A stretch of 64,000 nt of DNA, taken from positions 186,001 to 250,000 of the forward strand of contig NZ_JACHEB010000002.1 of assembly GCF_014201335.1 (NCBI RefSeq), in the 5' to 3' direction. The first letter of the stretch is position 1, and every line of letters starts with the position of its first letter. The DNA comes from Tunturiibacter gelidiferens. GTDB taxonomy: Bacteria; Acidobacteriota; Terriglobia; Terriglobales; Acidobacteriaceae. Under the pieces are notes generated by a model, which ran no database searches, was not told the DNA's origin, and saw only the letters and a list, made by a program, of their open reading frames with translations. Positions 7,335 through 15,938 of this stretch are shown here, one piece after another. Position numbers and translations under genes: made by a program.

Positions 7335-8264
7335 TTAGTCGGCGAGGGTGATGACTACTTTGCCGTAGCCTAGTTTCTGCGGGATGGTTTTCGCGTAGGC
7401 GGCGGGTGCGTCTTCGAGTGGGACGGCGGCGTTGACGAAGGTTTTTAGCGATCCGGCGTCGAGTAGTTTTGCGATTTCGATGAGTTGCGTTTGGTTGGGC
7501 TCAACGATGAAAAAAGATTCTTTGACGCGAGGGTCGGAGCTGCTCTCGGCGTCGGCAGCGATGGTGATCATGCGGCCTTCGGGTTTGAGGATGGGCAAGG
7601 AGAGGTCGCGGGTCTCACCGCCTACGGTGTCGAAGACTACGTCGATGTCGCGGACGAGATCTTGAAAGCGTGAGGTTTTGTAGTCGATGATCTCGTCGGC
7701 ACCGAGCTGTGTGACGAGATCGAGCGTTGGGGTAGAGGCGGTGGCGATGACGTAGGCTCCGTGGCGGTGGGCGAGCTGGACGGCGAAGATGCCGACGGCT
7801 CCTGCGCCTCCGTGGATGAGGACACGCTCCTTCGGTTGAAGTTTGGCGTGATCGAAGAGGCCTTGCCAGGCGGTGAGTGCCCCGATGGGGATGGTGGCCG
7901 CTTCGGCGTGGGAGAGCGTGGAGGGTTTGGGCGCGATGCAGGTGGGTATGGTGAGGCAGAACTCGGCGGTGGCGCCTTCGGCGAACCAGTCGTTCATGCC
8001 ATAGACGGGCTGGCCGAGGGTGAGGCCGGTGACGTCTTCGCTGAATGCGGCGATGACGCCGGAGAACTCGTGGCCCGGGATGGCGTTTTTGCGTTCGGCT
8101 CCGTCCTTGGTGTGGGTGGTGGGGTACCAGACGAGTTCGGTGGGGGTGACGCCGACGGCGTGGACCAGGATCAAGACCTCTCCTTTGCCGGGTGTTGGTT
8201 CAGGGACGCGAGTGCGATGAAGGGAGATGCCTTCGGGAGCTTGGTAGAGCTGCATTGCTTTCAT
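7335..8264 (-). CDS. Zinc-free MDR-family NADP-dependent quinone/alkene oxidoreductase
   Basis: A 309-residue medium-chain dehydrogenase/reductase. It has the GroES-like N-terminal domain with IPGHEFSGVI, then the cofactor-binding Rossmann domain with HGGAGAVGIFAVQLA (about residues 150-164) and FDTVGG. The catalytic-zinc cysteine and the structural four-Cys loop are both absent, as in the quinone oxidoreductase (Qor/YhdH-like) branch. It likely uses NADPH to reduce quinones or enones in the cytoplasm. It starts at the ATG at 8264. It is convergent with the DoxX-like gene, and hairpin repeats flank it on both sides (7162-7230 and 8366-8432). Confidence 0.85.
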   Translation of the reverse strand: MKAMQLYQAPEGISLHRTRVPEPTPGKGEVLILVHAVGVTPTELVWYPTTHTKDGAERKNAIPGHEFSGVIAAFSEDVTGLTLGQPVYGMNDWFAEGATAEFCLTIPTCIAPKPSTLSHAEAATIPIGALTAWQGLFDHAKLQPKERVLIHGGAGAVGIFAVQLAHRHGAYVIATASTPTLDLVTQLGADEIIDYKTSRFQDLVRDIDVVFDTVGGETRDLSLPILKPEGRMITIAADAESSSDPRVKESFFIVEPNQTQLIEIAKLLDAGSLKTFVNAAVPLEDAPAAYAKTIPQKLGYGKVVITLAD

Positions 8265-8365
8265 ATGTCACCTTTTAGGCTGGAGCCGTGAACTTGGATG
8301 CGGAGGGGAGTTTGCTCGATTCAGTGACAGGAGTTCGCGTGCAGAGGTGAAGAACAGGCAACGGC

Positions 8366-8432
8366 GAAATACGAGGGTCTCTCCACTACGTGATTCACGG
8401 TGAGACTGTGAACCGCTTCGGTCGAGATGACG
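8366..8432 (+). repeat. Variable-stem hairpin repeat, copy 2
   Basis: The constant arms are GGGTCTCTCCACTACG and CTTCGGTCGAGATGAC. The stem is TTCACGGT-GAG-ACTGTGAA with two wobble pairs and one mismatch. The stem sequence differs from copies 1 and 3 while the arms are conserved. Confidence 0.75.
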
Positions 8433-8492
8433 ATGTTTGATTTTGGGTGTAGGAGGAGAGCAGGGGGTAACTCGAAGGCGGAGCGGACTGAG

Positions 8493-9377
8493 TTAGTCCA
8501 TGTTTTTGACGGGGACGTTGTCGGGGATTCTTAGTTCGAACTGGTCGTCTTCGAGTTTTTGATTGAGCGTCAGCTTGGAGATGGTGATGGTGAGGATGTA
8601 CTGGTCCTGGGGGCGCCTGATCTCGATCTTCATGGGGAAGGGGGTGTCGCCGAACTTCTGATAGTTGCTGTAGAAGGCACGGGTGACGACGGTGCCGTCG
8701 GGGCCGTAGATGTCCTGCTGGTATGGGAGCAGGTTGGCGCGACTAATGTGAATAACGCGAACGGTGTGTGCGGTCTGGCCCTTGGGCTGGGCAAGAAATT
8801 CGAGATCGTAGTCAGGCTCCTCGACAAGGTCCTTTGGGTTTTTTTCGTTTGCGACGACGCGCGTGTCCTGAGTAAGGGAGACGACCTGGTCGGGGCCGAG
8901 ACCGTGGATGAGAAGCGAGTCGAAGAAGACGGCGGGGCGGAGATTTTCGAGGCCGTTGGTGGAGGGCTTGGTGACTTCGCTGGTTCCGGTCATGGCGAGG
9001 TTGTGCTTGGGGACCCAGAGCTTCCAGGTTTTGCCGTTGCTGACCATGTCGAGCGCCACCGAACCGAGAAAGGGCACGCGGAGCAGAACGCGGAGGTCCT
9101 GTGGCTTTCTTAGGAAGATGTATCCGCCGAAGCTGGGGTAGCTGGTTTCTTTGCCCTGACGGCCGCCGCCGGTGGTGGCGACGATTTCGATGGACGCGTT
9201 CATGGTCTGGATGGCGTCGAAGCGGGCATTGACTTGTTTGAGGAGGTCGCCGAGTTCGGCGTTGAGGACGACGTCGGCGGGGCGCGTCTTTGGGACGATG
9301 CGGGTATGGGTCAGGCATCCGGTGAGCGCCGGAGCCAGCCCAATGATTGCCATCGCCACCGCTTGTCTTATCCGCAT
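8493..9377 (-). CDS. DUF4292/LolA-LolB-like outer-membrane lipoprotein
   Basis: A 294-residue lipoprotein from the ATG at 9377, with the lipobox ALTGC giving Cys21; an upstream TTG at 9392 would add five residues. After the lipid anchor comes a LolA/LolB-like antiparallel beta fold: GGYIFLRKPQDLRVLLRVPFLG and VALDMVSNGKTWKLWVP are the strand pairs typical of DUF4292 proteins. Later strands include IEIRRPQDQYILTITISKL. It is probably a periplasm-facing outer-membrane lipoprotein handling lipids or lipoproteins. It is followed by a hairpin repeat on the 3' side and lies 148 bp downstream of mltG in the same direction. Confidence 0.7.
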   Translation of the reverse strand: MRIRQAVAMAIIGLAPALTGCLTHTRIVPKTRPADVVLNAELGDLLKQVNARFDAIQTMNASIEIVATTGGGRQGKETSYPSFGGYIFLRKPQDLRVLLRVPFLGSVALDMVSNGKTWKLWVPKHNLAMTGTSEVTKPSTNGLENLRPAVFFDSLLIHGLGPDQVVSLTQDTRVVANEKNPKDLVEEPDYDLEFLAQPKGQTAHTVRVIHISRANLLPYQQDIYGPDGTVVTRAFYSNYQKFGDTPFPMKIEIRRPQDQYILTITISKLTLNQKLEDDQFELRIPDNVPVKNMD

Positions 9378-9539
9378 GAGCACAAACTTCAAGTATATCT
9401 TTCCCGGCTCGGTTGCTCTTACTGGAGGCCGTGATGCGTCCGCTCTCGATTATTTCTATACGGCTTGGATGTTTCGTGGTTCCGAAGTGTTTCTCAAAGT
9501 TGAAGGTTGAACGTTAGCTGGAGAATGCTGATTCGGGCG

Positions 9540-10517
9540 CTAGTGTTTTTGAGCCTGGCGGTAGGACTGGACCTGTTGTGCGTGCTCCTGGAGGGTGGCT
9601 GAGAATCGGGTGTGGCCGGCGGCGTCGCTGACGAAGTAGAGGTAGTCGGTGCGGGCGGGGCGCATGGCTGCGCGCAGGGCTGCGATGCCGGGGTTGGCGA
9701 TGGGTCCGGGGGGGAGGCCGGCGTGTTTGTAGGTGTTGTAGGGCGATGGGGATTGCAGGTCGGAGGCGTAGATGGTGCCGCGCCAGCGATTGTCCAGCAG
9801 GGCGGCGTAGATGACGGATGGGTCGGTGGCGAGGGGGATGCCTTTGGCGAGACGATTGACGAAGACGCCGGCTACGAGGGGGCGCTCGGCATCCTGACGG
9901 ACCTCTTTTTCGATGAGGGAGGCCATGATGACGGTTTGGGGTATGTCGTGGATGAGGCCTAGCTGTGCGGTTTCCTGGTGGAAGCGGCGGACCATGGCGG
10001 AGAGAATTTGGAGTGGGGTGGCGTGGCGGGAGAACTGGTAGGTGTCGGGAAAGAGGTAGCCTTCGAGAGAGGCGGGGGGTGGGCCGTCGGTCCAGGCTGC
10101 GATGAGCTCGGTATGCTGGCGCTCGGCGGCGAGGAAAGCGTCGCGGGAGCCGAAGCCGGCGGCTTCGACTGCCTGGGCGATGTCGAAGATGTTGAAGCCT
10201 TCGGGGATGGTGAGGGCGCGGGTGTAGATTTCGCCGTGGAGGATGTGCTGGTAGACGTCGGTCATGGGGAGCTTGCGGTCGAAGCGGTACTCGCCTGCCT
10301 GGAGGCGGCCACCTTTGGTGAGGCGGAGGAGATAGAAGCCGTAACGACTGCGGATGACGCCGCTGCGCTCGAGTTGGGCGGCGATGGACTCGGTGCTGGT
10401 GCCGGGGGCGATGTCGACGAAGGTCTCGGTGGTGGGGCCGTAGGGGAGATAGATGACGCCGGCTGCGACGGCTGCGGCGATGAGCAGAAGCAGCAGAAGG
10501 GTACCGAGAAACTTCAA
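9540..10517 (-). CDS. mltG: Endolytic murein transglycosylase MltG
   Basis: A 325-residue inner-membrane protein: one N-terminal transmembrane helix (residues 3-24), a LysM-like region, then the YceG catalytic domain. The catalytic glutamate is Glu203 in MASLIEKEV, followed by LATDPSVIYA and SPYNTYKHAGLPPGPIANPG, all hallmark motifs. It cleaves nascent peptidoglycan strands and so limits glycan length. The start is TTG at 10517, selected because GGAGG lies 8 nt upstream and no ATG is available nearby. It is divergent from ruvX; ruvX, mltG and greA are also neighbours in other bacteria such as Bacillus subtilis. Confidence 0.92.
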   Translation of the reverse strand: MKFLGTLLLLLLIAAAVAAGVIYLPYGPTTETFVDIAPGTSTESIAAQLERSGVIRSRYGFYLLRLTKGGRLQAGEYRFDRKLPMTDVYQHILHGEIYTRALTIPEGFNIFDIAQAVEAAGFGSRDAFLAAERQHTELIAAWTDGPPPASLEGYLFPDTYQFSRHATPLQILSAMVRRFHQETAQLGLIHDIPQTVIMASLIEKEVRQDAERPLVAGVFVNRLAKGIPLATDPSVIYAALLDNRWRGTIYASDLQSPSPYNTYKHAGLPPGPIANPGIAALRAAMRPARTDYLYFVSDAAGHTRFSATLQEHAQQVQSYRQAQKH

Positions 10518-10658
10518 GTGGGTGCCTCCGGGTTTTGGTGCTTAGGGCTTGAGGATCAAGGCTTAGCTTCAGGCTTCGGTTGGGGTTGCTGAGCTTCGGT
10601 TCGGTCGCTTCATTTTACGGCTGAGCTGGGGAGGTCGTGAGCAAGTAGACTCAAATTC

Positions 10659-11180
10659 GTGACTACCGATGAGAATCCGATGGGTGCTGAGGATGGTGAG
10701 GGTGCTGACTCGGGCCCTTCCGGGTCTTCGGAGTCGACGGGTGCGTTGGTGGCTCGCGTGCTTGGGTTCGATGTAGGGGACCGGCGGATTGGGTTGGCGA
10801 TCTCGGACCCGCTGGGATATACCGCGCAACCTCTGTTTACGCTGCATCGGGCGGGGCGGCGAGCGGATTTAAAGTCGGTGGCGCGAGTGCTTCGCAAGCA
10901 TGGGGTGACCGAGGCGGTGGTGGGCAATCCGCTGTATATGTCGGGGGACCAGAGCCCGCAGGCGGCGAAGGCGCAGGCGTTTGCTGAGGATCTCAGGACG
11001 GAGTTCGGCATAACGGTGCATTTGTGGGACGAGCGGTTGACGACGACGCAGGCTCACCGTCACCTGGATGACGCGGGACATGCGGCGATGGGGCGCAAGG
11101 GGATCATCGACCAAGTGGCGGCGGTGTTGATTTTGCAGTCTTTTCTTGAGGCCAGGGCAAATGAACGGGCCCGGTCGTAG
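10659..11180 (+). CDS. ruvX: Putative pre-16S rRNA nuclease / Holliday junction resolvase RuvX (YqgF)
   Basis: A 173-residue protein with an RNase H-like fold. Motifs in order are LGFDVGDRRIGLAISD (first acidic residue), VVGNPLYMSG, LWDERLTT (second acidic residue) and IDQVAAVLILQSFL (third). The family is about 140 residues, so the first roughly 32 residues here are an extra acidic, Gly/Ser-rich, probably disordered extension. Translation could start at the GTG at 10659 or the ATG at 10680, which would remove seven residues; no RBS is decisive. It acts in 16S rRNA 5' maturation and is essential in many bacteria. Confidence 0.9.
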   Translation: MTTDENPMGAEDGEGADSGPSGSSESTGALVARVLGFDVGDRRIGLAISDPLGYTAQPLFTLHRAGRRADLKSVARVLRKHGVTEAVVGNPLYMSGDQSPQAAKAQAFAEDLRTEFGITVHLWDERLTTTQAHRHLDDAGHAAMGRKGIIDQVAAVLILQSFLEARANERARS

Positions 11181-11236
11181 GGGTCGTTGAGTGACGACGG
11201 CGGGGCCAAGGGGTGGGTGTCGGCGTTGCGGCATCG

Positions 11237-11297
11237 TATAATCAAGTTTTGACCAGAGTGCGCCGCTGCGGTAAGGCGAGCGCGCTCGCCTAGTTTT
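11237..11297 (+). promoter_or_regulatory. greA leader: putative -10 box and attenuator-like hairpin
   Basis: TATAAT stands at 11237-11242, without a convincing -35. The perfect palindrome GGCGAGCGCGCTCGCC (11275-11290) follows, then TAGTTTT and, 14 nt later, the greA start at 11312. The hairpin plus U-tract would fall inside a leader of about 60 nt. Confidence 0.4.
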
Positions 11298-11311
11298 AAC
11301 CGGAAGGCCCC

Positions 11312-11791
11312 ATGCCAGAACAAGTAAAGAAGAGGCTTGCAGAAGAGATTAAGTTGTTGGAGCACGAACTCACGACTGAACTGCCTGCAGAGATCAAGAA
11401 GGCCGTCGCACTGGGCGACCTGAGTGAAAACGCCGAATACCACATGGCCAAACAGCGCCAGGTCTTCGTCAACGCCCGACTGGGGCAGTTGAAGAAGCGG
11501 ATGGGCGAACTGGCCATGGTGAATCTCGTCAATATCCCCAATGACAAGGTTGGGTTTGGCTCGCACGTGACGGTGTTCGATTCGAGCAAGGACGAAGAGA
11601 TCAAATATCAACTGGTTACGAGCGAAGAGTCGGATGTGGCCAAAGGGTTGATCTCAACGACTTCGCCCATCGGACGGTCGTTGCTGGGGAAGCAGGTTGG
11701 CGATACCGCGACGGTGATTACGCCGAACGGCAAGCGCGAACTTGAGATTCTGAAGCTGTTGACCATTCACGACGTCGCCGACGAAGCGTAA
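11312..11791 (+). CDS. greA: Transcription elongation factor GreA
   Basis: 159 residues, the usual length. The N-terminal coiled coil carries the tip acidic motif GDLSENAEYHMAK (about residues 36-48), whose Asp and Glu deliver Mg2+ to the RNA polymerase active site. The C-terminal FKBP-like domain ends in STTSPIGRSLLGKQVGDTATV. It rescues backtracked RNA polymerase by stimulating transcript cleavage. The start is ATG at 11312, preceded by GGAAGG. The upstream leader contains a palindromic hairpin that could regulate expression. Confidence 0.95.
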   Translation: MPEQVKKRLAEEIKLLEHELTTELPAEIKKAVALGDLSENAEYHMAKQRQVFVNARLGQLKKRMGELAMVNLVNIPNDKVGFGSHVTVFDSSKDEEIKYQLVTSEESDVAKGLISTTSPIGRSLLGKQVGDTATVITPNGKRELEILKLLTIHDVADEA

Positions 11792-11881
11792 CTCAGGGCG
11801 TCGACGGGTGTCCTATACACGTTGCGATGTGGTATCAAGAAAGCGGTAAAAAGCGGGGTTTTCTCCCCCTGAGGATTAGTT

Positions 11882-12520
11882 TTGACCTGGACAAGCGCAT
11901 TCGGCAAAGGCAGCGGCTGGCTGCTGCAGAAGATCGTGAACGGCCTTGCGCTGACCCGCATCTCGCCTAACGCACTGACGTTCATTGGTCTGGTAATCAA
12001 CATCATCGCGGCGTGTTTCTTTGGGTTTGCGCGGCCCTATAACGCCAACCGGATGTTTTTGTATGCGGGTCTGATTATTATTGGAGCGGGCGTCTTCGAC
12101 ATGGTCGATGGGCGGGTGGCGCGGAAGACGAACCAGGTCTCGGTATTCGGCGCATTCTTTGATTCGGTGATGGATCGTTACTCGGATGTTGCGATTTTCT
12201 TTGGTCTGCTGATCTACTACGCGCGCGGTAACCGGTTGTTTTATGTGGGGCTGGTGGCGTTTGTGATGACGGCGTGCGTGATGGTGAGCTATACACGGGC
12301 ACGGGCCGAGGCGCTGATTGGGACGTGTAAGGTCGGGTTTATGGAGCGGCCGGAGCGGATTGTTTGCGTGATTCTGGGGGCGTTGTGCAATCGGTGGGGC
12401 GTGATGGCTCCTGCGCTGTGGGTGCTGGCGCTGTTTGCTACGTTGACGGTGATTCACCGCATCCGCTACACCTATGTCGAGACCGAGCGCAGGAAGAAGT
12501 TGATTGCACAGGCGAAATAG
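11882..12520 (+). CDS. CDP-alcohol phosphatidyltransferase family membrane protein
   Basis: A 212-residue integral membrane enzyme with the complete CDP-alcohol phosphotransferase signature at residues 73-98: D73, D76-G, A-R, then G, D94 and D98. About five or six hydrophobic helices surround it. The family transfers a phosphatidyl group from CDP-diacylglycerol to an alcohol (glycerol-3-phosphate, inositol-phosphate, serine and others); the acceptor cannot be read from the sequence, though the size and motif spacing resemble PgsA/PIP-synthase types. The start is TTG at 11882, with GAGG about 8 nt upstream. It follows greA by 90 bp. Confidence 0.88.
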   Translation: MTWTSAFGKGSGWLLQKIVNGLALTRISPNALTFIGLVINIIAACFFGFARPYNANRMFLYAGLIIIGAGVFDMVDGRVARKTNQVSVFGAFFDSVMDRYSDVAIFFGLLIYYARGNRLFYVGLVAFVMTACVMVSYTRARAEALIGTCKVGFMERPERIVCVILGALCNRWGVMAPALWVLALFATLTVIHRIRYTYVETERRKKLIAQAK

Positions 12521-12535
12521 TTGCCTCTGATTGCC

Positions 12536-12690
12536 CTGCGCGGGCAGCGGTTACTTCGTGACATGTATACCGGCTTCGCCTCGGGCCTTCCGATGGTCGG
12601 CGGAGGTATTTCCCGCGACCAACGGGAGCTCCAACCGAAGGGGTATGCCCGTCACGAAGTGACCGCGCCGCGCCTAGCGGTCCCGACGGA
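12536..12690. repeat. GTCACTTCGTGAC-flanked palindromic repeat, copy 2 (opposite orientation)
   Basis: It begins CCCTGCGCGGGCAGCGG, then TTACTTCGTGAC at about 12551-12562 and ATGTATACCGGCTTCGCC. A core with CGCGACCAACGGGAGC follows, then AAGGGGTATG and CGTCACGAAGTGACCG ending near 12664. Its core and outer arms match copy 1 (3592-3730) as the reverse complement. It fills the convergent gap between the phosphatidyltransferase and poxB. Confidence 0.75.
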
Positions 12691-12700
12691 AGGTCACCCC

Positions 12701-14434
12701 TTACGACCAAATTCGCTGAATCACGTTGGTCTTTGCCAGGTCGACGATCTCGTCGCCGCGTCCGCTGAGAACACTCTTTGCCATGTAGAGGGAGAAGCCT
12801 TTCATCTGCTCGAGGCTGATGTGCGGCGGCATGGAGAGTTCCAGACGATTCACGATCACTTCGACCAATGCGGGGCCAGGGGTTGCGAAGGCGTTTTTTA
12901 ACGCCGACTCGAGTTCGCTTGGCTTCTCTACGCGAATGCCGTGGATCCCGATGGAGTTTGCCATTGCCGCGAAGCTTGGGTTGTCGAGGTCGGTGGCGTA
13001 GGTGACGATGCCGCCGGCTTTCATCTCGAGTTCGACGAAGGCAAGAGCACCGTTGTTGAAGACGACCATCTTGATTGGCAGCTTTTGCTGGCGGAGGGTG
13101 AGGAGATCGCCGAGCATCATGGCCAGGCCACCGTCGCCGGAGAGCGTGACGACCTGGCGGTTGGGGAACGCTGATTGCGCGCCTATGGCCTGGGGGACAG
13201 CGCAGGCCATCGATCCGTGGTTGAAGGAGCCGAGGAGGCGACGGCATCCGTTCATGGTGAGGTAGCGGGCGGACCAGACGGTGGGGGTACCTACGTCGCA
13301 GGTGAAGATGGCGTCATCGGCTGCGAATTGGTCGATGAGTTTTGCGACGTATTGCGGGTGGATGGGGGTCTTGTCTTCGTCGGGGCCAGCGAGTTCGGTC
13401 AGACCTTCGCGAACTTTTTTGTAGTCTTTTGTCTTGGCGTCGAGATGGGCGTGATCGGTCTTTGTCGTGAGGAGAGGCAGGAGAGCGGAGAGAGTCTCTT
13501 TGATGGAGCCGACGAGACCGACATCGACTTCGGTGCGACGGCCAATCTGGTTGCCGCGAAGATCGATCTGGATGACCTTGGCGTGTTTGGGGAAGAACTG
13601 CGGATAGGGGAAGTCGGTCCCTAACATCAGTAGGACATCGCAGTCTTCCATGGCGTGGTAGCCGGAGCTGAAGCCGATGAGGCCGGTGAGCCCGACGTCG
13701 AAGGGATTGTCGTACTCGATGTACTCCTTGCCGCGGAGGGCGTGGACGATCGGTGATTTCAAGGCCTCTGCGGTAGCGATCAGCTCCTTGTGTGCGTCCT
13801 TGCAGCCCGCTCCGCCAAGGATGGTGACTTTGGCTCCTGCGTTGAGGATGTCGGCGGCTTCGCGAAGCTCGTCGTCGTTGGGGCGTATGATTGGGCGGGC
13901 GAGCCTGATGGGTGCAGGCTTGTGTTCGGGGGCGCTGTGGAGGGCGACGTCGCCGGGGATGACGATGACGGAGACGCCGGAGAGGTTGATGGCGGTGCGC
14001 ATGGCGATCTCGAGGACCCGCGGCATCTGTTCGGGGATACCGACCATCTCGCAGTAGTCGCTGCACTCTTTGAAGAGATTTTGCGGGTGGGTTTCCTGGA
14101 AGTAGTTGGTGCCGATCTCGGCGCTGGGGATGTGAGCGGCGATGGCGAGTACAGGCACGCGGTTGCGATGGCAGTCGAAGAGGCCGTTGATGAGGTGGAG
14201 ATTGCCGGGTCCGCAGCTTGCGGCGCAGACTGCGAGGGAGCCTGTGAGATGGGCATCTGCTCCGGCGGCGAAGGCGGCGACCTCTTCGTTGCGGACGTGG
14301 ATCCATTCCATGGTGCCGTCTCGGCGTAGCGCGTCGGTGAATCCGTTGAGAGAGTCGCCGGGAAGGCCGTAGATGCGTTTGACGCCGGCAATCTTCAAGG
14401 TTTCTACGATTAGGTCAGCGATTGTCTTTGCCAT
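12701..14434 (-). CDS. poxB: Pyruvate dehydrogenase (quinone) / pyruvate oxidase PoxB
   Basis: A 577-residue ThDP- and FAD-dependent peripheral membrane enzyme that decarboxylates pyruvate to acetate and CO2, passing electrons to quinone. It closely follows E. coli Pox[12 protein letters not shown], the catalytic Glu pair at residues 50-51 ([12 protein letters not shown]), [19 protein letters not shown], the FAD-domain segment [11 protein letters not shown], and the ThDP Mg2+ motif SGDGG-(25)-VFNN. The C-terminal region ([18 protein letters not shown]) corresponds to the membrane-binding tail. The start ATG at 14434 has GGAG 7 nt upstream and overlaps the end of the KTSC gene by 20 bp, so the two are co-transcribed. 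Confidence 0.93.
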   Translation of the reverse strand: MAKTIADLIVETLKIAGVKRIYGLPGDSLNGFTDALRRDGTMEWIHVRNEEVAAFAAGADAHLTGSLAVCAASCGPGNLHLINGLFDCHRNRVPVLAIAAHIPSAEIGTNYFQETHPQNLFKECSDYCEMVGIPEQMPRVLEIAMRTAINLSGVSVIVIPGDVALHSAPEHKPAPIRLARPIIRPNDDELREAADILNAGAKVTILGGAGCKDAHKELIATAEALKSPIVHALRGKEYIEYDNPFDVGLTGLIGFSSGYHAMEDCDVLLMLGTDFPYPQFFPKHAKVIQIDLRGNQIGRRTEVDVGLVGSIKETLSALLPLLTTKTDHAHLDAKTKDYKKVREGLTELAGPDEDKTPIHPQYVAKLIDQFAADDAIFTCDVGTPTVWSARYLTMNGCRRLLGSFNHGSMACAVPQAIGAQSAFPNRQVVTLSGDGGLAMMLGDLLTLRQQKLPIKMVVFNNGALAFVELEMKAGGIVTYATDLDNPSFAAMANSIGIHGIRVEKPSELESALKNAFATPGPALVEVIVNRLELSMPPHISLEQMKGFSLYMAKSVLSGRGDEIVDLAKTNVIQRIWS

Positions 14435-14696
14435 GTAGTTTCTCCGGAGTGCCCTGTTGATGAATGCGCTGTTGGTGACTGGTGTTTTGGCGGTCTACGA
14501 CGCGTTCGTACTGGTATTGCTTTGATTTGAAGATTTCGTTCAGATAGATGCCCTTGGACGGCGCGGCGCGAAAGGCTACAAACTCCTCCGGCGGAACGTC
14601 GAAGTACCGGTAAACACCTCTGTTTCCGCGATAGACGATGGTGAGGGTTCGGGCTTCGTCGTTGTAGGACATGGCGGCGATGACACTGGAAGGCAT
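14415..14696 (-). CDS. KTSC-domain protein
   Basis: A 93-residue protein with the compact KTSC fold near its N-terminus: [20 protein letters not shown], then [15 protein letters not shown] and [15 protein letters not shown], which is the standard motif order (S-V-I...Y...L-x-I-x-F, Y-x-Y-x-x-V-P, S-x-G-x-x-x-N). The domain is often found in phage- or nucleic-acid-associated proteins; function here is unknown. The C-terminal 25 residues are Gln/His-rich and low in complexity. Its 3' end overlaps poxB by 20 bp, and its start is only 32 bp from the divergent iaaA start. Confidence 0.75.
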   Translation of the reverse strand: MPSSVIAAMSYNDEARTLTIVYRGNRGVYRYFDVPPEEFVAFRAAPSKGIYLNEIFKSKQYQYERVVDRQNTSHQQRIHQQGTPEKLHGKDNR

Positions 14697-14728
14697 TAGG
14701 GGGTAGTCTCCCGTAGACTTGAGATGCA

Positions 14729-15649
14729 ATGAGTGTTCAACCAGTTCTGTTAATTCATGGTGGTGCGTGGGCGATGCCTGACGATGCCATTGCTGCTCAC
14801 GAAGATGGCATCGCGAACGCGCTTGCTGCTGGTTATGCGTTGTTGGGACGGGGTGCTGCGGCGGTGGATGCTGTGGAGGCTGCGGTTGCAGTGATGGAAG
14901 ACGACGACACGTTTGACGCGGGGCGTGGATCGTTTCTGACTCAGGATGGCCGGGTGCAGATGGATGCCCTGCTGATGAATGGAGAGAATCTTCGTACTGG
15001 TGGGGTTGCGTGCGTGGAGCGACTGCGGAATCCGATACGGGCTGCGCGGCTGGTGCTGGATAAATCGCCGCATGTTTATTTTGTCGGAGTGGGGGCTGAG
15101 AGGTTTGCACGACAGCATGGGATGGCGCTTTGCGATAACTCTGATCTGGTAGTGCCGCGGGAGCGGGAGCGGCTGTATAAGGCTCAGGCGGACGAGCTGG
15201 CGGGGCTGCCGGATGTGACTTTTTCGGGGAGTCTTGAGTCGCACGATACGGTGGGGGCGGTGGCGCTTGATGTTGACGGCAATATTGCCGCGGGGACTAG
15301 CACGGGCGGAACGCTGAATAAGGCTCCGGGCCGCGTGGGGGATTCTTCCTTGATTGGATGTGGCTGCTATGCGGACAATCTTTCGGCGGCGGTGTCGCTG
15401 ACGGGTTGGGGCGAGCCGATTATGAAGCTGGTGTTGGGCAAGTGGGCAGTCGATCGAGTCGCCGCCGGGGCGAGTCCTGATGAAGCTGCTCATGAGGCGA
15501 TCGATTATCTGTTCAATCGGCTGGGTGGGCACGGCGGGATTATTCTGCTGGGGCCGGATGGCCGGGTGGGGATGGCGCACAATACGCCGCGTATGGCGTG
15601 GGGACTGCAGACGCAGGCTGGGAAGCAGTTGGGTGTCACTCGCAATTAG
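14729..15649 (+). CDS. iaaA: Isoaspartyl peptidase / type 2 L-asparaginase
   Basis: A 306-residue Ntn hydrolase of the plant-type asparaginase family. It autocleaves before Thr174 in SHDTVGAVALD to expose the catalytic threonine; STGGTLNKAPGRVGDS (about 191-206) forms the substrate-binding loop and GHGGIILLG the C-terminal strand. HGGAWA at the N-terminus is also diagnostic. It removes isoaspartyl residues and hydrolyses asparagine. No signal peptide is present, so it is cytoplasmic. The start codons of this gene and the divergent KTSC gene are only 32 bp apart. Confidence 0.92.
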   Translation: MSVQPVLLIHGGAWAMPDDAIAAHEDGIANALAAGYALLGRGAAAVDAVEAAVAVMEDDDTFDAGRGSFLTQDGRVQMDALLMNGENLRTGGVACVERLRNPIRAARLVLDKSPHVYFVGVGAERFARQHGMALCDNSDLVVPRERERLYKAQADELAGLPDVTFSGSLESHDTVGAVALDVDGNIAAGTSTGGTLNKAPGRVGDSSLIGCGCYADNLSAAVSLTGWGEPIMKLVLGKWAVDRVAAGASPDEAAHEAIDYLFNRLGGHGGIILLGPDGRVGMAHNTPRMAWGLQTQAGKQLGVTRN

Positions 15650-15832
15650 TCTTTCCGTTTTACCGAAATGGAATCGGAGAGTGAAGCAGGCCGGTCACTG
15701 TCTCCCGAGTGGCTGGCGGGAACGTCGCAGCGGGAGGAGTTGGAAGGCCCGCGCAAAGCCCGCAGAATAAGTGACGCTGGAGACGGTTCTCTAGGGGATT
15801 GATCAGATAAATCCTTTGGTCCCGGTTTCCTC

Positions 15833-15862
15833 TTGCGTACTGAATGGTCATTCATGTAGAAC
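15833..15862 (+). promoter_or_regulatory. Putative TonB-receptor promoter with internal palindromic operator
   Basis: The inverted repeat TGAATG-GT-CATTCA (15841-15854) is perfect over both 6-bp half-sites. It sits between a possible -35 (TTGCGT, 15833-15838) and a possible -10 (TAGAAC, 15857-15862) with 18-bp spacing, about 75 bp upstream of the receptor start. The form is that of a TetR-type repressor site. No regulator gene is adjacent. Confidence 0.4.
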
Positions 15863-15938
15863 ATCGCGTCGTTAAAGTTGTCAGTCGGGCCGTTGCCAAA
15901 CGAGTTGGGGCCTGCTGACACAACGGGGAGCAACACGC

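Noticed and set aside
11853..11872. GGGG-TTTTCT-CCCC as a terminator between greA and the phosphatidyltransferase
   Set aside because: The stem is only 4 bp and there is no T-run on the plus strand.
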